Below are positions 47,501-55,960 of a DNA stretch of 64,000 bases, in pieces. The translations under genes were made by a program, and so were the position numbers. Every line of letters begins with the position of its first letter. Position 1 is the stretch's first letter. Source of the stretch: Beroe forskalii (lineage: Eukaryota > Ctenophora > Nuda > Beroida > Beroidae); assembly GCA_011033025.1 (NCBI GenBank), contig WFMF01000031.1, forward strand, positions 558,001 to 622,000. Reading direction: 5' to 3'. The notes beneath the pieces are model-generated. The model had not been told where the DNA came from. It searched no databases and was given only the letters and a program-made list of their open reading frames with translations.

Positions 47501-50500
47501 TGCGCGCCAGTAGCACGCCAGTAGCACGCCACTATCGCGCCAGTACCGCGCCAGTAGCACGCCAGTATCACGCCAGTATCGCGCCAGTCGGAACTAACTT
47601 TAAGCCAGGACACCAGTAACAAACCAGTATATTATCTGAAACTGGCGCGCTACTGGCGTCCTGGCTATAAGTTAGTGTCGACTGGCGTGATACTGGCGCA
47701 CTGGCATGCTACCGCAAACTGGCGTGCTACCTATGGCGCGCTACTGGCGTGCTTGGCGCGATACTGGCGTGATACTGGCGACTTGATACTGGCGCGATAA
47801 CGTGATACTGGCGCGATAACGGCGTGAGGTAGGCCTGATACTGGCGTGGTACTGGCGTGGTACTGGCGTGGTACTGGCCTGATACTGGCGCGATACTGGC
47901 CTCGACGGATCGCTCAATTTACCGGTAAGTGCTATGACCCAAGTCTCCAAATACCACCTACCTTTGGGTTCACGAAATATAGGGTACTAATGCTATGACC
48001 CAAGTCTATTGCACCCACCTTTGGGTCGGGGTTTCATGTCCGCTATGACCCAAGTATATCACATACCTTTGGGTTCGGGTTTCATGTCCGCTATGACCCA
48101 AGTATATCACCTACCTTTGGGTTCGGGTTTCATGTCCGCTATGACTCCAGTTATATCACCTACCTTTGGGTTCGGGTTTCATTTCCGCTATGACCCAAGT
48201 CTATTGCACCTACCTTTGGGTTCGGGTTTCATGTGTGCTATTTCCCGCTGCCAGGTACTCCACAGATCACAATCACAGGGTTCATGTGCCTCATCCAGAC
48301 AATTCCTGAAATGGGGGATCGGTTAGTTTATGGTAAATACTTAACTAATGGTTATTATTAGAATATTAACTGGATAAGGGAATTATTTAGTGGGAATAAG
48401 TACTAGTAATTAATTAGTGATGATTGGGAAGACTAATTAGTGACAATTAGCAAAAGCCAGTTCAATTCAAGGAGTGATGAAAAGTTGCAATAACAGCTCC
48501 AGTATTCCAGTAAGAACTGAGTATATTTCATCGCAGAATCACAAGAATATAATTTCAATATAGTAGGAAATAACACGAGGAAAAATAATTGGAAATAACA
48601 ATAGATCATATACCGCGATCATATACCGCAATCCAAATTTCATGATTGCACTCTTCACATCATATCATTTCATATTATACGATATAACCTCACAATTTGT
48701 TTTACTATAGTACTATGATTAGCATAAACATTGGGAGGAAGATTCATTCTGATGATTCATTCTGATGGTTTGTGAGACCATCAGAATTAAAGCTGAACAG
48801 TTTCACCAGAAAAGCTGATGCTGGTCTAGGGCCATTGTCATTTACTCAAAAAGGAGTAATTGTATTGAGACTCTGCAATATTTATAAAACAGATTTATCG
48901 AGGAACTTGTATCAAAAATTCATCAAAAGTCCATTAGAAGTTCAACATCACGTGGCCATCTAGCTACGCGCATGATGGACGCAACCTGTCGTATCAGGGT
49001 CCGACTATAGAAACAGGTTGTTTTTGCGTCACAAATCATCCACTGTAAACCATGATAATGACATCACACTGAGTGGAGTATATCCGAGGCGGGCAGTGCA
49101 ACGTGTGTGCTGTAATTAGACAGTGCAAGGATGTACCACCAAACACTGTAGAGAGACTTGCATCTCTGTCTTTCAGTGTAGAGAACATCATATAAGGTTG
49201 TGTCACAAGTAACGACACACGTTGTAGGGTAAACATAGGAATATTCCGCTCTTGCTGAAGGATCAGCGAGATGAAAGATCAATTCATTCTTACGGCGCCG
49301 GTGAGATGAAAGATCACATCATTCTTGCAGCGCCAATGAAATAAAAGATCACATCATTCCAAAAACACAGATGAGATGTCAAGGGATTGAAGTTTAAACG
49401 AGATAACTGATACGAGAGAATGAGAGCTCATCTATCACACTTTCAACGCCGGTTTGATGCGAGATCACATCATCTTTACATTTTGCTTCGCCAGAGCTCG
49501 TTTATTGCTCACGCATTATTAGCTCATCCGCCACCTATTACACTATCATTCGCCCAAAATCAGATACAGTTCCGGGAGGATCAGTTAATCTTTTGGAACG
49601 GATATTTAAACTTACTTCCTGTGGAGCTGCAAGGAATGTTTACCAGGAAGGTATCCTCTCTCTGTGTGTCCTCAGGGAAAGTGGACGGTTAAACGTCATC
49701 AACTCACGACTTTGAGGTATGATAATGACGTCATCACACAACCAGCTATTTAATGAGGGCGCATGATAATACAGCACGGTCCTGGAATGGTATAATGACA
49801 GGAGTAGGAGAGCTTGGTTGTGGTTATGTCATCGTGTGTACGAGGTAGGAGGAGGTACTGCGTGTGTAAGATGAAGTGCACTGGTAAATTAGGAGTCTTC
49901 AAGACATCGTCCTAAAGAGGAGTCTTCAAGACATCGTCTTCAATAGGAGTCTTCAAGACATCGGGTGTACTAGGGTAGCCTGAGTCCTTTGAGACACGGA
50001 CAATCAAGATACTGACTCAGGTACCTGGTACAAGAACAGTAGGACAGGTACACATAGATACATTGCATGAACATTAAATACTTAAATACACATCCGGGAT
50101 ATACGATTCACATGCGCACCGGACATACACATTCATAGAAAAACACAAGAACAAACAGATTTACAAACATACTTACAGACTGAATTACAAACATCGTACA
50201 AGCAGTGTACAGACACAAGAACGGACCTGCAAACAAACAGACGGTCTACAAACATACAAACATACTGAACTACAAACATCGCACAAGCAATGTACAGACA
50301 CGGACCAACAAACAAACAGACGATCTACAAACATACAAACAAACTGAATAACAAACATCTTACAAGCAGTGTACGGACACGGACCTACAAACAAACAGAT
50401 CTACAAACGTACTGTCACACACTGAATTACAAACATCTTACAAGCAGTGCACAGACACGACCACGGACCTACAAACAGACAGACACGGACCTGTAAGGTG

Positions 50501-53500
50501 CGCCTGGTACCGTGTTGCACGCCGACAACAGATTACCTTCTGAGTATATTAATATACGGCAGCTACTGATGTTTGCTAATTGAACTGTACACCTGGAGGC
50601 AACAGATGTCAAGTTCTGCCGCTGTATTACATCTGCAGGGGTGTGGTCTACAGATTATATAGCTCTACAGAGGTCTGAGGGCGTGGTCAGGCAAACCAAA
50701 ACCTGGTCAATAGTCTGAAACTCGGAGGAGTGGTTGCCTGCAGTAGTGTAAGGATATACGGCCAACAATAGTAAATTCAAGGAGCGTTGTCATGATAATA
50801 TGTGCCTATTGACTAAAGGGCGTGGGGCGTGGTCAGAAACCTGCGTGACGTTGCGGTAGCTTCGATACTATTATAGGCTGTCATTATGTGCACCAACTGT
50901 TAACATTACACCTGTTTATTGTGCTGATTTATTATAAGCTGCAATAATATATTATGGGCATGTGGGTAACATTAAACATTATACAGCATAAATATTTCTA
51001 GTGTAAGACAGTAGAGTCGTGGATCTAAATTGATACAAGTAGGGAAAGGTTATAAACTAAAGAAATAATCCATGTACTTAACCCTCCACTAACTGTCTCT
51101 TTCAATCGGCTCCACTGTACTTGAAAATTTTACAGTTGTTCAGTTGTAAAAAACAAATATGTGATACAGTATACCAAACAATTCATGGCTCACAACATTA
51201 AGTCTAACACTCGCATACAGACCAACGCAAGCCTCTTATACGAGCAAAATTGCCCAGAATCCTTTTTATATCACGATCGTCAGCTCAGTTAGTTGACGAA
51301 CAAAAGGTTGCAAACCTCTGAGAGGTATAAAATCCCGCTTCCCACAGGGACACCTACCAACAAAATAACCAGCTTCCCACTGGCAGACCTACCAGCAAAA
51401 GAAGTGTCCGCTGCCGCAGTCCGACGGCTCTGGGGGCGGGTTTAGCTCGCTTCGTCTTCGAGGATAAAGCCGTTGTAGTTGAAGATCATGTTGTTGTCGT
51501 CCGGCAACTTGACTGCTCGACCGCACCCCGGGAAGGGACACCTGCAAAGATACAAACGGTTAATGAACATTGTTTTTCCGAAGAAAAATCAAAATTGGTC
51601 AAATTAGATGCTTCACTGTGGACAGTGTTGGAGTTGAAAGAATATAATCGAAAATATCATTGTTGCTTGAACTTCAAGCAACTTCAGTAGGTACCAATTC
51701 CATGGTACAGTCACAGGTTTAGATTCCAGACATCATTTAATAATATACCTAAATTCACTTCGTCATGCTCTACGGTGGTTAAGTGGCTATGTTATTCAAT
51801 TCTACGGTGCCAAGGGAAGATGGACTATGATATTGAGGGTCACACACGGGCTTATTTTATTATTATATTGAACTTGGCAATTAACAGTGATTATAAGGCT
51901 TCATCATGAGTGTAGTAGAAATGAATTTAGTTGGCTTCATCAAATATTTGAGGAGTGAATCTGCTCTTTCTCAGTGATCAGCAAGGCAGATCATCAAAAT
52001 AATAACCGGCAAATGGCGAGCATCCATTACATTTACATGATAATTTACTGTTGATGAGTAAGGTACTAATGAGGGCCAACACATATTCCATGTTGTGAAA
52101 ATAAATATGTGTCTTACCGCATACTTGATTAACATTATGATGTATATCATTATGTTATTTGATTACATAACGAACTATTCGTGCACAGTGAGCAAAAACA
52201 ACTGCTGTTCAGGAGTTTGAGAAGGCACTTTTCCTTACATTACCAAAGCGGTGATTATTGGCTCCCATAGGACGGCTTTATTTTCGTACCACACAAAACT
52301 AAAGAGTTAAGAAGCTCCAGCCTTCAGTAGTTCAGTGCTGTAGTTTTTGCAAAACATGTGTACGTTCACCTACCATTTCATGTCGGGGTGTGTGTCTACG
52401 AAGGCTTGGATCCCGAACTCCAGGTATCTCTGAGCAATGTCTTTAGAAACGATAGCCTCCACTAGCTCCTGAATACGAGGGATTGTTAATATAAGTATAA
52501 GTACTTGTTGCTATTTCAATGTGTAGTGTACTGACATATTGTGTCAGGGCATGATGATGGGGTTAATCAGGGGGTTGAATAATTGGCATGTCATCTACAT
52601 TTGTCAAGGATTCGTCATACAGCTCGATTAGGACGGGGCGTGCAGATGCAACGGCGGTCTAATTAACGTTTCAATAGTCGCATCCTAATGCATGATGAAA
52701 TCTTAAGATTTGCAGATACATGCAGTACTGTAGTATAAAATTGTAAATAAGACGTCAATTTTAAAAGTAGCTTTTCTTGAAGTAAAGCTTGCATGATACT
52801 TGGCACACATATTGCCTCCGAAATAACATCAAAGGAAATATAAAACAGTAGTGGGTGATGGAGGTGGTTAGATGTTAGTAACAAAACAATAAAATTCTTC
52901 AATAACGTGCTGTGTTATCCATAACAGCGTGTCACTATAGGTAGTAGTCTTTAAATTAATTTTGTTGTCATGAATTCGTAACCTTAATCGTGACATCATC
53001 GACACGTTTCGTAGATTACAATCTTACAATATCATGAGATAAAACAATGAGTTGTAAGATGATAAATTCGAGAAATTCGTTATGACGTCTAGACTAGTCT
53101 AGAGTCAAGAAAATTGCCATGGAAACTCATGTCACGTTAGTTACCATTCGATAAATTTAAATCTTGGCTCTTATCTCCGCTATCTATCGTTATCCACCGT
53201 CGAAACTTGAAAAGAATTACCGTGGGAACTAGGATAGAGCAGGAGTATCCAGGACACTCGATGCTATTAGCTGGGTTTTCTGTTATCTTCATTGTCAGGT
53301 AGTCTGACCAGCATTGCCCGCAAATGTTATGCCTATGGAAGCAGATAGTCAGTTGCCGAGACTCACTGAGGCTATATTTAATAATAGCCATGATTGATGA
53401 TCTAAAATGTCGTGAACTGCCTAGAGCTGAATGACGCCGAGTTATATCTTGAGCATCGTGAAACTGTGTTTTTCATTATTATAATGAGATATCTGGACTC

Positions 53501-55960
53501 TGGGCAGTAAGACATAAGTGTTTGCCTTGCCCTTAGAATACTATGAGCCCTGGAATACTAATAACCTGCATGAAATGAATAGTCGAGGGTCGGGTGTGAA
53601 CTCCACACAGCAAATCTCACAGTCCACTTCCTCAGGTGTGGTCTCATGACGGCCCCGGCTGCTGGACTGTACTGCTATCTGCACACTTTCTACCGACGTG
53701 GAGTCTGGGAGGGGTGTTTTTGGAAAGTGTGATTAGGGTCAAGGAGTATCAAAATCAATTTTCATCATGAAGAGTATATCTCAGTAAAATTTTCTATAAA
53801 ATTCCATATATCCTCATACTGAGTAGTGCCTCACAACTCACCATCAGTAGGCAATGGGACCCCTGCTTGGTCGCACACTTTAGCTTTATCTGCCATCCAA
53901 TCGTCCAACAAGCTCTTACGGTTCCAGTCTATAAGTACAAATTGGTTCATTTGTTATTGGAAAATCACCAATAATTTGTTGAAATGCTGAACAGTATGGC
54001 ACCACGAAAGAACGATATTTACTAGTGTAATAAATATTGAAAAGTGTGATACCCAATGAAATAATGAAGATGATATTGGAAATAATATTGATATGAGATT
54101 TTGTGGGCTGAAACTTAGTTACCATGGCACTTAAGAAGGGCTTCAGCAGTGAAAAGAGGAACTTTTAGCATGTCTGCAGTCTCTACAATAAGTTGATCTT
54201 TTTGCATTTGAACATCTTGGCACCTCATGCCACTGTACAACTGTGAGAATTGATATTTTCTACATTGTTCTAAGAAAAACATTTGATTGGCTAGATGACA
54301 AGCTCGGATTTAAAACAACTTACGTTAAGATTTGCCCTCTAAGGTCAGTTCAAATATCAAGGTCATGTGACAAGCCAGCACAATTCAAATGTATTGAGTA
54401 TAAGTATAGTTTGATCAACTGAGTAACTCAACAACTCACCTCAGCTTTGGTAAAATCGAAATCCACACTCAATTTGTTGCTGTTCTCTTCATCTCTCTTG
54501 AAATACAACACCAGTAAGTATATTTTGCAATATTTTTGTTTTTATTACATTTATAGAACTAAAGAAGTATAGTATTTTTTACAGTTTTATTCAATTCAAT
54601 TCCATTATAAATTTTTACAGCACAAAACATGAAATACATTTTAATTTTCATCATTCATTTTTTAATTGAATCATGATTTCAAATGAATTAGGTATCATGC
54701 AAAAGTTGATTTTTCAACCAAAGTGTACTCACTGAAAAGACCATCTTCCCTTCTAAATAAGTAGCAATATCTGTGTACTGAGCTTCTTCACTGAGATCAC
54801 AAGCTGTCTTACTGTCCTTGTTTTCTATGAACAACTTTGCCCCATGCTCCACTAACACTTTGACACACCTCAGGAACCCATGGGCAGCAGCATAGTGTAG
54901 TGGTGTATTCTGGTGCTGAAAGTGTAACACACCATATAATAAGTATATAGGGCTCTATCTGTTTTTACAATCATGACATATACTGGTTGAATGAACAGCT
55001 TTTGATAGATAAATTTTAAACACTACTTTATATAACACTACAAACACTACTTTACATAAACACTACTATATATAAACTCTACTTTATAGGTCAATCAAAT
55101 TTGAGCAACCTATGGCAATTTCAGTCCAAGGGACCCATTTTCATATTGTTTGAGTGTGGAGACTGGTCTATAATACTATAACATTGTTCTCAGAATTCTG
55201 TTGTTTTATTCTTCAGTTGATAGATAAATTCTGGCATTTCTTCATTGCCAAAAAATAATATGATGAAAGCCATAATAGGAATCAAACACTGTTGTGCCTG
55301 TGTTATTCAATTAATGATTTTGAAACATCCCTATTACAATATTAAGTACATACCTGATCTAATTCATCAATTTGTAATGGGAGTATTGAAGCAAGGTGCT
55401 CTCCCCTTGCTGCCATGTCAAAAATCACATTGAGGCAAGCTTCTCTTGCTTGATCTTCATCCTCTTCAACTTTAATTACTTTGAGTTTCTGCCTTTTACT
55501 CAAACCAACAACAGGCTTGACACAAGCATGAAAAATATTTTCTGAAATAAAATGTATTGTATTGGTAATATAATGATGATAAGGAGTTAATAATAAATTT
55601 GAAAAGTATCCCTAATCAAAGATTTTTCAATAAGTACATTCATTATTCAATTCTTATTGACACTGAGTATAGGTAAAAGTTTTGGAAAAGTGGAAAGGAA
55701 CAAAAATTTTCTGAATTCTTTCTATGATTACCTTGTCTTGAATTATTTGTATTGGGGTTACCACCATTTTCAAGAAATCGCTTCAAAAGTGCAGACATAG
55801 CAAAGCCAGCAGCTAAATGTAAGGGACTATTCCTCCCATAGAATAGCCATTCATTAACATTAACATGCTTTCTCAAAACTTTGTCAGTGTAGTACTTCAA
55901 TGCAGTTTCTTCATCGGCTGATAACAAAGCTCTTCTGAATTTAGAGCCTGAAGTTCCCAT
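31608..55960 (-). CDS. ANKIB1: ANKIB1-type RBR E3 ubiquitin ligase (21 exons)
   Basis: RBR ligases accept ubiquitin from an E2 on RING1 and pass it through a RING2 cysteine to substrate. Coding exons (minus): 55960-55732, 55541-55354, 54915-54733, 54496-54440, 54240-54123, 53928-53842, 53704-53566, 53332-53221, 52468-52374, 51541-51393, 48305-48214, 37465-37381, 37158-37111, 36288-36215, 35361-35214, 34004-33840, 33649-33423, 33282-33231, 33102-33018, 32815-32675, 32509-31608. Phases agree at every junction except exon 10 (one base missing) and the exon 12/13 join (acceptor AA). The product is about 1,125 aa, close to vertebrate ANKIB1. In order it has Met-Gly N-terminus, ankyrin repeats, RING1, IBR, RING2, Ariadne-like helices, UIM-like helices and an Arg/Ser-rich tail. 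The order and the run LIVETADML identify ANKIB1 rather than ARIH1/2. The two lesions in the catalytic core could be sequencing errors, a null allele or true decay. Confidence 0.9.
32675..32815 (-). CDS. RBR ligase exon 20: cysteine cluster
   Basis: It encodes [20 protein letters not shown] and [12 protein letters not shown]. The four cysteines are spaced C-x4-C-x15-C-x3-C, plausible zinc ligands that I do not recall from vertebrate ANKIB1. Phases 1 and 1 fit the neighbours. Confidence 0.82.
33018..33102 (-). CDS. RBR ligase exon 19: UIM-like helix
   Basis: It encodes [20 protein letters not shown] then NKITDQEA. With the acidic DDDSD before it this fits a ubiquitin-interacting motif (acidic patch, Ala and Ser on one face), as at the matching place in vertebrate ANKIB1. 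Confidence 0.85.
33231..33282 (-). CDS. RBR ligase exon 18
   Basis: A short linker exon encoding [18 protein letters not shown], basic then acidic. Acceptor TTATTTCAG, donor GAC before GTTAGT; phases fit exons 17 and 19. Confidence 0.82.
33423..33649 (-). CDS. RBR ligase exon 17: Ariadne-like helical region
   Basis: It encodes [20 protein letters not shown], then [20 protein letters not shown]. The YLRTPRHKI-like motif is diagnostic. Donor AAGAA before GTAAGT; phase 2 at the end. Confidence 0.9.
33840..34004 (-). CDS. RBR ligase exon 16: Ariadne-like helical region
   Basis: It encodes [20 protein letters not shown] then [20 protein letters not shown] and [10 protein letters not shown], matching the D-T-x-FIEDA ... 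L-x-S-Y-P-Y-G segment of ANKIB1. Phase 0 at both ends, 55 codons. Confidence 0.9.
34305..34455. mobile_element. Short MITE-like repeat, copy 3
   Basis: AGACGCGACATCGAGATATG at the left and CTGCGACACCTGTGTAACGT at the right form weak inverted ends, with CTTGCGGCGCCGAG inside. It is related to 30776-30936. It lies in the intron between exons 15 and 16. Confidence 0.5.
34624..35193. repeat. 15 bp minisatellite in intron 15
   Basis: About 38 copies of TTGACTAGATCACAG occur with point changes (GACTTGATCACAG, GATTAGATCACAG). It begins within about 20 bases of the exon 15 donor. It is a simple tandem array; there are no unique spacers, so it is not CRISPR-like. Confidence 0.9.
35214..35361 (-). CDS. 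RBR ligase exon 15: post-RING2 helix
   Basis: It encodes [14 protein letters not shown], then [20 protein letters not shown] and MSHK, matching the R-C-x-R-Y and FMHYYTRFKNHE segments of ANKIB1 and Ariadne proteins. The 15 bp minisatellite begins 20 bases into the next intron. Confidence 0.9.
35731..36112. mobile_element. MITE with 8 bp TSD in intron 14
   Basis: Imperfect inverted ends (CAGTAGATGTTCTAGCCC at the left; the right end in reverse complement reads CGAGAAGGTGTTCTAGCG) are flanked by GTATTTTT (35723-35730 and 36113-36120). The duplicate at 4750-4765 reads TTGGGTATTTTTGGACAAAT with one copy of the target, so it is the empty site. Length 382 bp; the 8 bp TSD and CAG start suggest hAT-type. 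Confidence 0.85.
36215..36288 (-). CDS. RBR ligase exon 14: end of RING2
   Basis: It encodes [16 protein letters not shown] and SSETGGYF, supplying the last RING2 ligands (C ... C-x2-C and the following His). Acceptor TTACTTCAG, donor TTTCAG before GTAAAT; phase 2 at the end. Confidence 0.9.
37111..37158 (-). CDS. RBR ligase exon 13: RING2 catalytic-cysteine exon, acceptor lost
   Basis: It encodes [16 protein letters not shown]; in RBR ligases the Cys of GCNHM is the ubiquitin-accepting residue (as C357 of HHARI). The exon is preceded by ATCCCAAG rather than the ATCCCAGG of the duplicate at 5787. The in-phase acceptor is therefore AA, because the required leading G at 37159 follows AA. Using the visible AG would give a -1 frame and a quick stop (TAG after four codons). 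Confidence 0.85.
37381..37465 (-). CDS. RBR ligase exon 12: start of RING2
   Basis: It encodes [20 protein letters not shown] then YSKPCPKC, with the C-x2-C opening of RING2 after the conserved S-x-P. The donor is TGCAA before GTGAGT, so the exon ends in phase 2 and needs a leading G in exon 13 to restore Lys. Confidence 0.9.
37520..37720. repeat. ~18 bp degenerate tandem repeat
   Basis: ACTACCTAAATTCG and ACTACCTACATCA variants are repeated about eight to ten times. Confidence 0.7.
38322..38538. mobile_element. MITE with ~28 bp inverted ends
   Basis: The left end TAAACTTGGCCCAATAAGCA and the right end TGCTTATTACGCCAAGTTTA are inverted with one or two mismatches. Length about 217 bp, no ORF. 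Confidence 0.75.
40125..40210. repeat. TTTTATTGCATA short repeat cluster
   Basis: Several copies of GCATTTTATTGCATA and CATGCATAAGTCATGCATTA occur. Confidence 0.55.
40738..40812. repeat. ~24-32 bp tandem repeat
   Basis: Three copies of ACAACACCATCATAATACA or ACAACACCACATTAATACA occur. Confidence 0.7.
42030..42240. repeat. ~40 bp minisatellite with CTCCTC runs
   Basis: Five copies of CCACTAGTCCTGATCTACTC are followed by variable CCTCCTCCTC runs. Confidence 0.85.
43295..43397. mobile_element. GC-clamped foldback MITE
   Basis: AAACCCCGCGCACGAGAAAT and CTATTTTTGGTGCGCGGGGT with a final TT are inverted ends enclosing CAACGTCATCAACTGACTAC and ATAATGACGTCAT. The interior recurs at 45740-45805 and 49685-49740 without the GC clamps. 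Confidence 0.7.
44630..44680. repeat. 15 bp triplet repeat
   Basis: Three copies of GTTGTGTGGCCTGTT occur. Confidence 0.75.
47296..47923. mobile_element. Foldback element built from a CAGTA-CGCGC minisatellite, 8 bp TSD
   Basis: Inverted termini GGTAAATTGAGCGATCCGTC (47296) and GACGGATCGCTCAATTTACC (ending 47923) are exact complements. The interior is GCCAGTATCGC-type 11 bp repeats, read as GCCAGTA in the left half and TACTGGC in the right half, so the whole 628 bp folds back. It is flanked by GGTAAGTG at 47288-47295 and 47924-47931. Removing it restores a continuous tandem unit like its neighbour. The TIR plus 8 bp duplication suggests mobilisation by a hAT-type transposase. No coding capacity. 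Confidence 0.88.
47932..48240. repeat. ~48 bp tandem repeat derived from the exon 11 splice junction
   Basis: Six units run from CTATGACCCAAGT through TATCACCTACCTTTGGGTTC to GGGTTTCATGTCCG. On the minus strand each unit carries the exon end AAACCCGAACCCAAAG followed by the donor GTAGGTG. The unit nearest the exon is the real junction at 48214. Units furthest away read GGTTCACGAAATATAGGG instead of GGTTCGGGTTTCATG, and one more lies at 47253-47290 beyond an inserted element. Extra donor-like sites therefore lie within the first ~960 bp of intron 11. Confidence 0.9.
48214..48305 (-). CDS. RBR ligase exon 11: end of IBR
   Basis: It encodes [20 protein letters not shown] and [10 protein letters not shown], matching the C-x-x-x-A-H-x-P-C end of ANKIB1 IBR domains. 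Acceptor CATTTCAG, donor AAAG before GTAGGTGC; phase 1 at the end. The 3' end and donor are tandemly re-copied downstream (47932-48213). Confidence 0.88.
49260..49370. repeat. ~48 bp tandem repeat
   Basis: Two to three copies of GAGATGAAAGATCACATCAT followed by TCTTGCAGCGCC or a variant occur. Confidence 0.7.
49885..49965. repeat. 27 bp tandem repeat
   Basis: Three copies of AGGAGTCTTCAAGACATCG plus a short variable tail occur. Confidence 0.8.
50150..50490. repeat. ~95 bp tandem repeat
   Basis: About four units contain CTGAATTACAAACATCTTAC, AAGCAGTGTACAGACACGG and ACCTACAAACAAACAGAT. The minus-strand Cys/Val-rich ORFs are derived from it. Confidence 0.8.
51330..51392. repeat. ~38 bp duplication overlapping the exon 10 donor
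   Basis: CCCACAGGGACACCTACCAA-CAAAATAACCAGC and CCCACTGGCAGACCTACCAG-CAAAAGAAG are tandem copies. Each contains an ACCTACCA block, which is the GTAGGT donor on the minus strand, so the exon 10 donor sequence also appears a second time just inside the intron. Confidence 0.6.
51393..51541 (-). CDS. RBR ligase exon 10: IBR, with apparent frameshift
   Basis: The first half reads [18 protein letters not shown] in phase with exon 9 and reaches TAA at 51442-51444. The last part reads [10 protein letters not shown] only in another frame, and that frame is in phase with exon 11. One base is missing between about 51445 and 51510, or a 92 bp intron (51430-51521, GTCGAG to CCCCAG) is removed in frame; the latter would delete GRAVKL and bring zinc ligands too close. 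A missing base or assembly error is more likely. Confidence 0.75.
52374..52468 (-). CDS. RBR ligase exon 9: RING1-IBR linker
   Basis: It encodes [20 protein letters not shown] and [11 protein letters not shown], the conserved helix before the IBR. The last two bases TG join exon 10 to form the Trp of WCP. Confidence 0.88.
53221..53332 (-). CDS. RBR ligase exon 8: rest of RING1
   Basis: It encodes [20 protein letters not shown] and [14 protein letters not shown]. With exon 7 this gives C-x2-C ... C-x-H-x2-C-x2-C ... C-x4-C, the full cross-brace ligand set of an RBR RING1. Confidence 0.9.
53566..53704 (-). CDS. RBR ligase exon 7: start of RING1
   Basis: A Ser-rich linker leads into [12 protein letters not shown] and LFISC, the first zinc ligands (C-x2-C, then C) of RING1. 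Phase 2 at the end. Confidence 0.88.
53842..53928 (-). CDS. RBR ligase exon 6
   Basis: It encodes [20 protein letters not shown] and QAGVPLPTD, completing the UBA-like helical segment (the D-W motif follows the Cys-His of exon 5). Donor GATG before GTGAGT; phase 1 at the end. Confidence 0.85.
54123..54240 (-). CDS. RBR ligase exon 5: conserved LIVETADML segment
   Basis: It encodes [16 protein letters not shown] then [20 protein letters not shown], one of the best-conserved stretches of ANKIB1 proteins and a UBA-like helical region. It ends in phase 1 before GTAACT. Confidence 0.9.
54440..54496 (-). CDS. RBR ligase exon 4
   Basis: This short 57 bp exon encodes [19 protein letters not shown]. 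Acceptor TTTCAAG, donor GAG before GTGAGT. Phase 0 at both ends; it follows MVFS as in vertebrate ANKIB1, where RD also comes next. Confidence 0.8.
54733..54915 (-). CDS. RBR ligase exon 3: second ankyrin repeat
   Basis: It encodes [20 protein letters not shown] and LVEHGAKLF, an ankyrin repeat with the canonical TPLHYAA turn, then [20 protein letters not shown]. The exon is phase 0 at both ends, 61 codons. Confidence 0.88.
55354..55541 (-). CDS. RBR ligase exon 2
   Basis: The acceptor is TTTATTTCAG and the donor GATCAG before GTATGT. It encodes about 62 residues between the two ankyrin repeats: a basic [10 protein letters not shown] stretch, an acidic EEDEDQ stretch, then [15 protein letters not shown] and a C-terminal ELDQ. 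Sequence is weakly conserved; phase and position support it. Confidence 0.8.
55732..55960 (-). CDS. RBR ligase exon 1: start and first ankyrin repeat
   Basis: The ATG opens [14 protein letters not shown]; Gly2 with Ser6 fits an N-myristoylation signal, as in vertebrate ANKIB1. An ankyrin repeat follows ([20 protein letters not shown], then ENGGNPN). The donor is AAG before GTAATC; the exon ends in phase 1. Confidence 0.85.

Larger units (their letters stand above)
37466..48213. other. Intron 11 of the RBR ligase gene (10.7 kb)
   Basis: I found no further exon of the gene here, and exons 11 and 12 join in phase. It holds an array of CTACCTA-type repeats (37520-37720), a MITE (38322-38538), TCCTCC repeats (42030-42240), foldback elements and the exon-11 derived array. 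The stretches 38540-40100, 40820-42000, 42600-43280, 43700-44380 and 44690-47240 show nothing coding. Confidence 0.7.
48306..51392. other. Intron 10 of the RBR ligase gene
   Basis: No missing exon is needed, since exons 10 and 11 join in the frame used by the end of exon 10. It contains tandem repeats at 49260-49370, 49885-49965 and 50150-50490. The rest, including 48310-49250 and 50500-51340, shows no gene. Confidence 0.65.
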
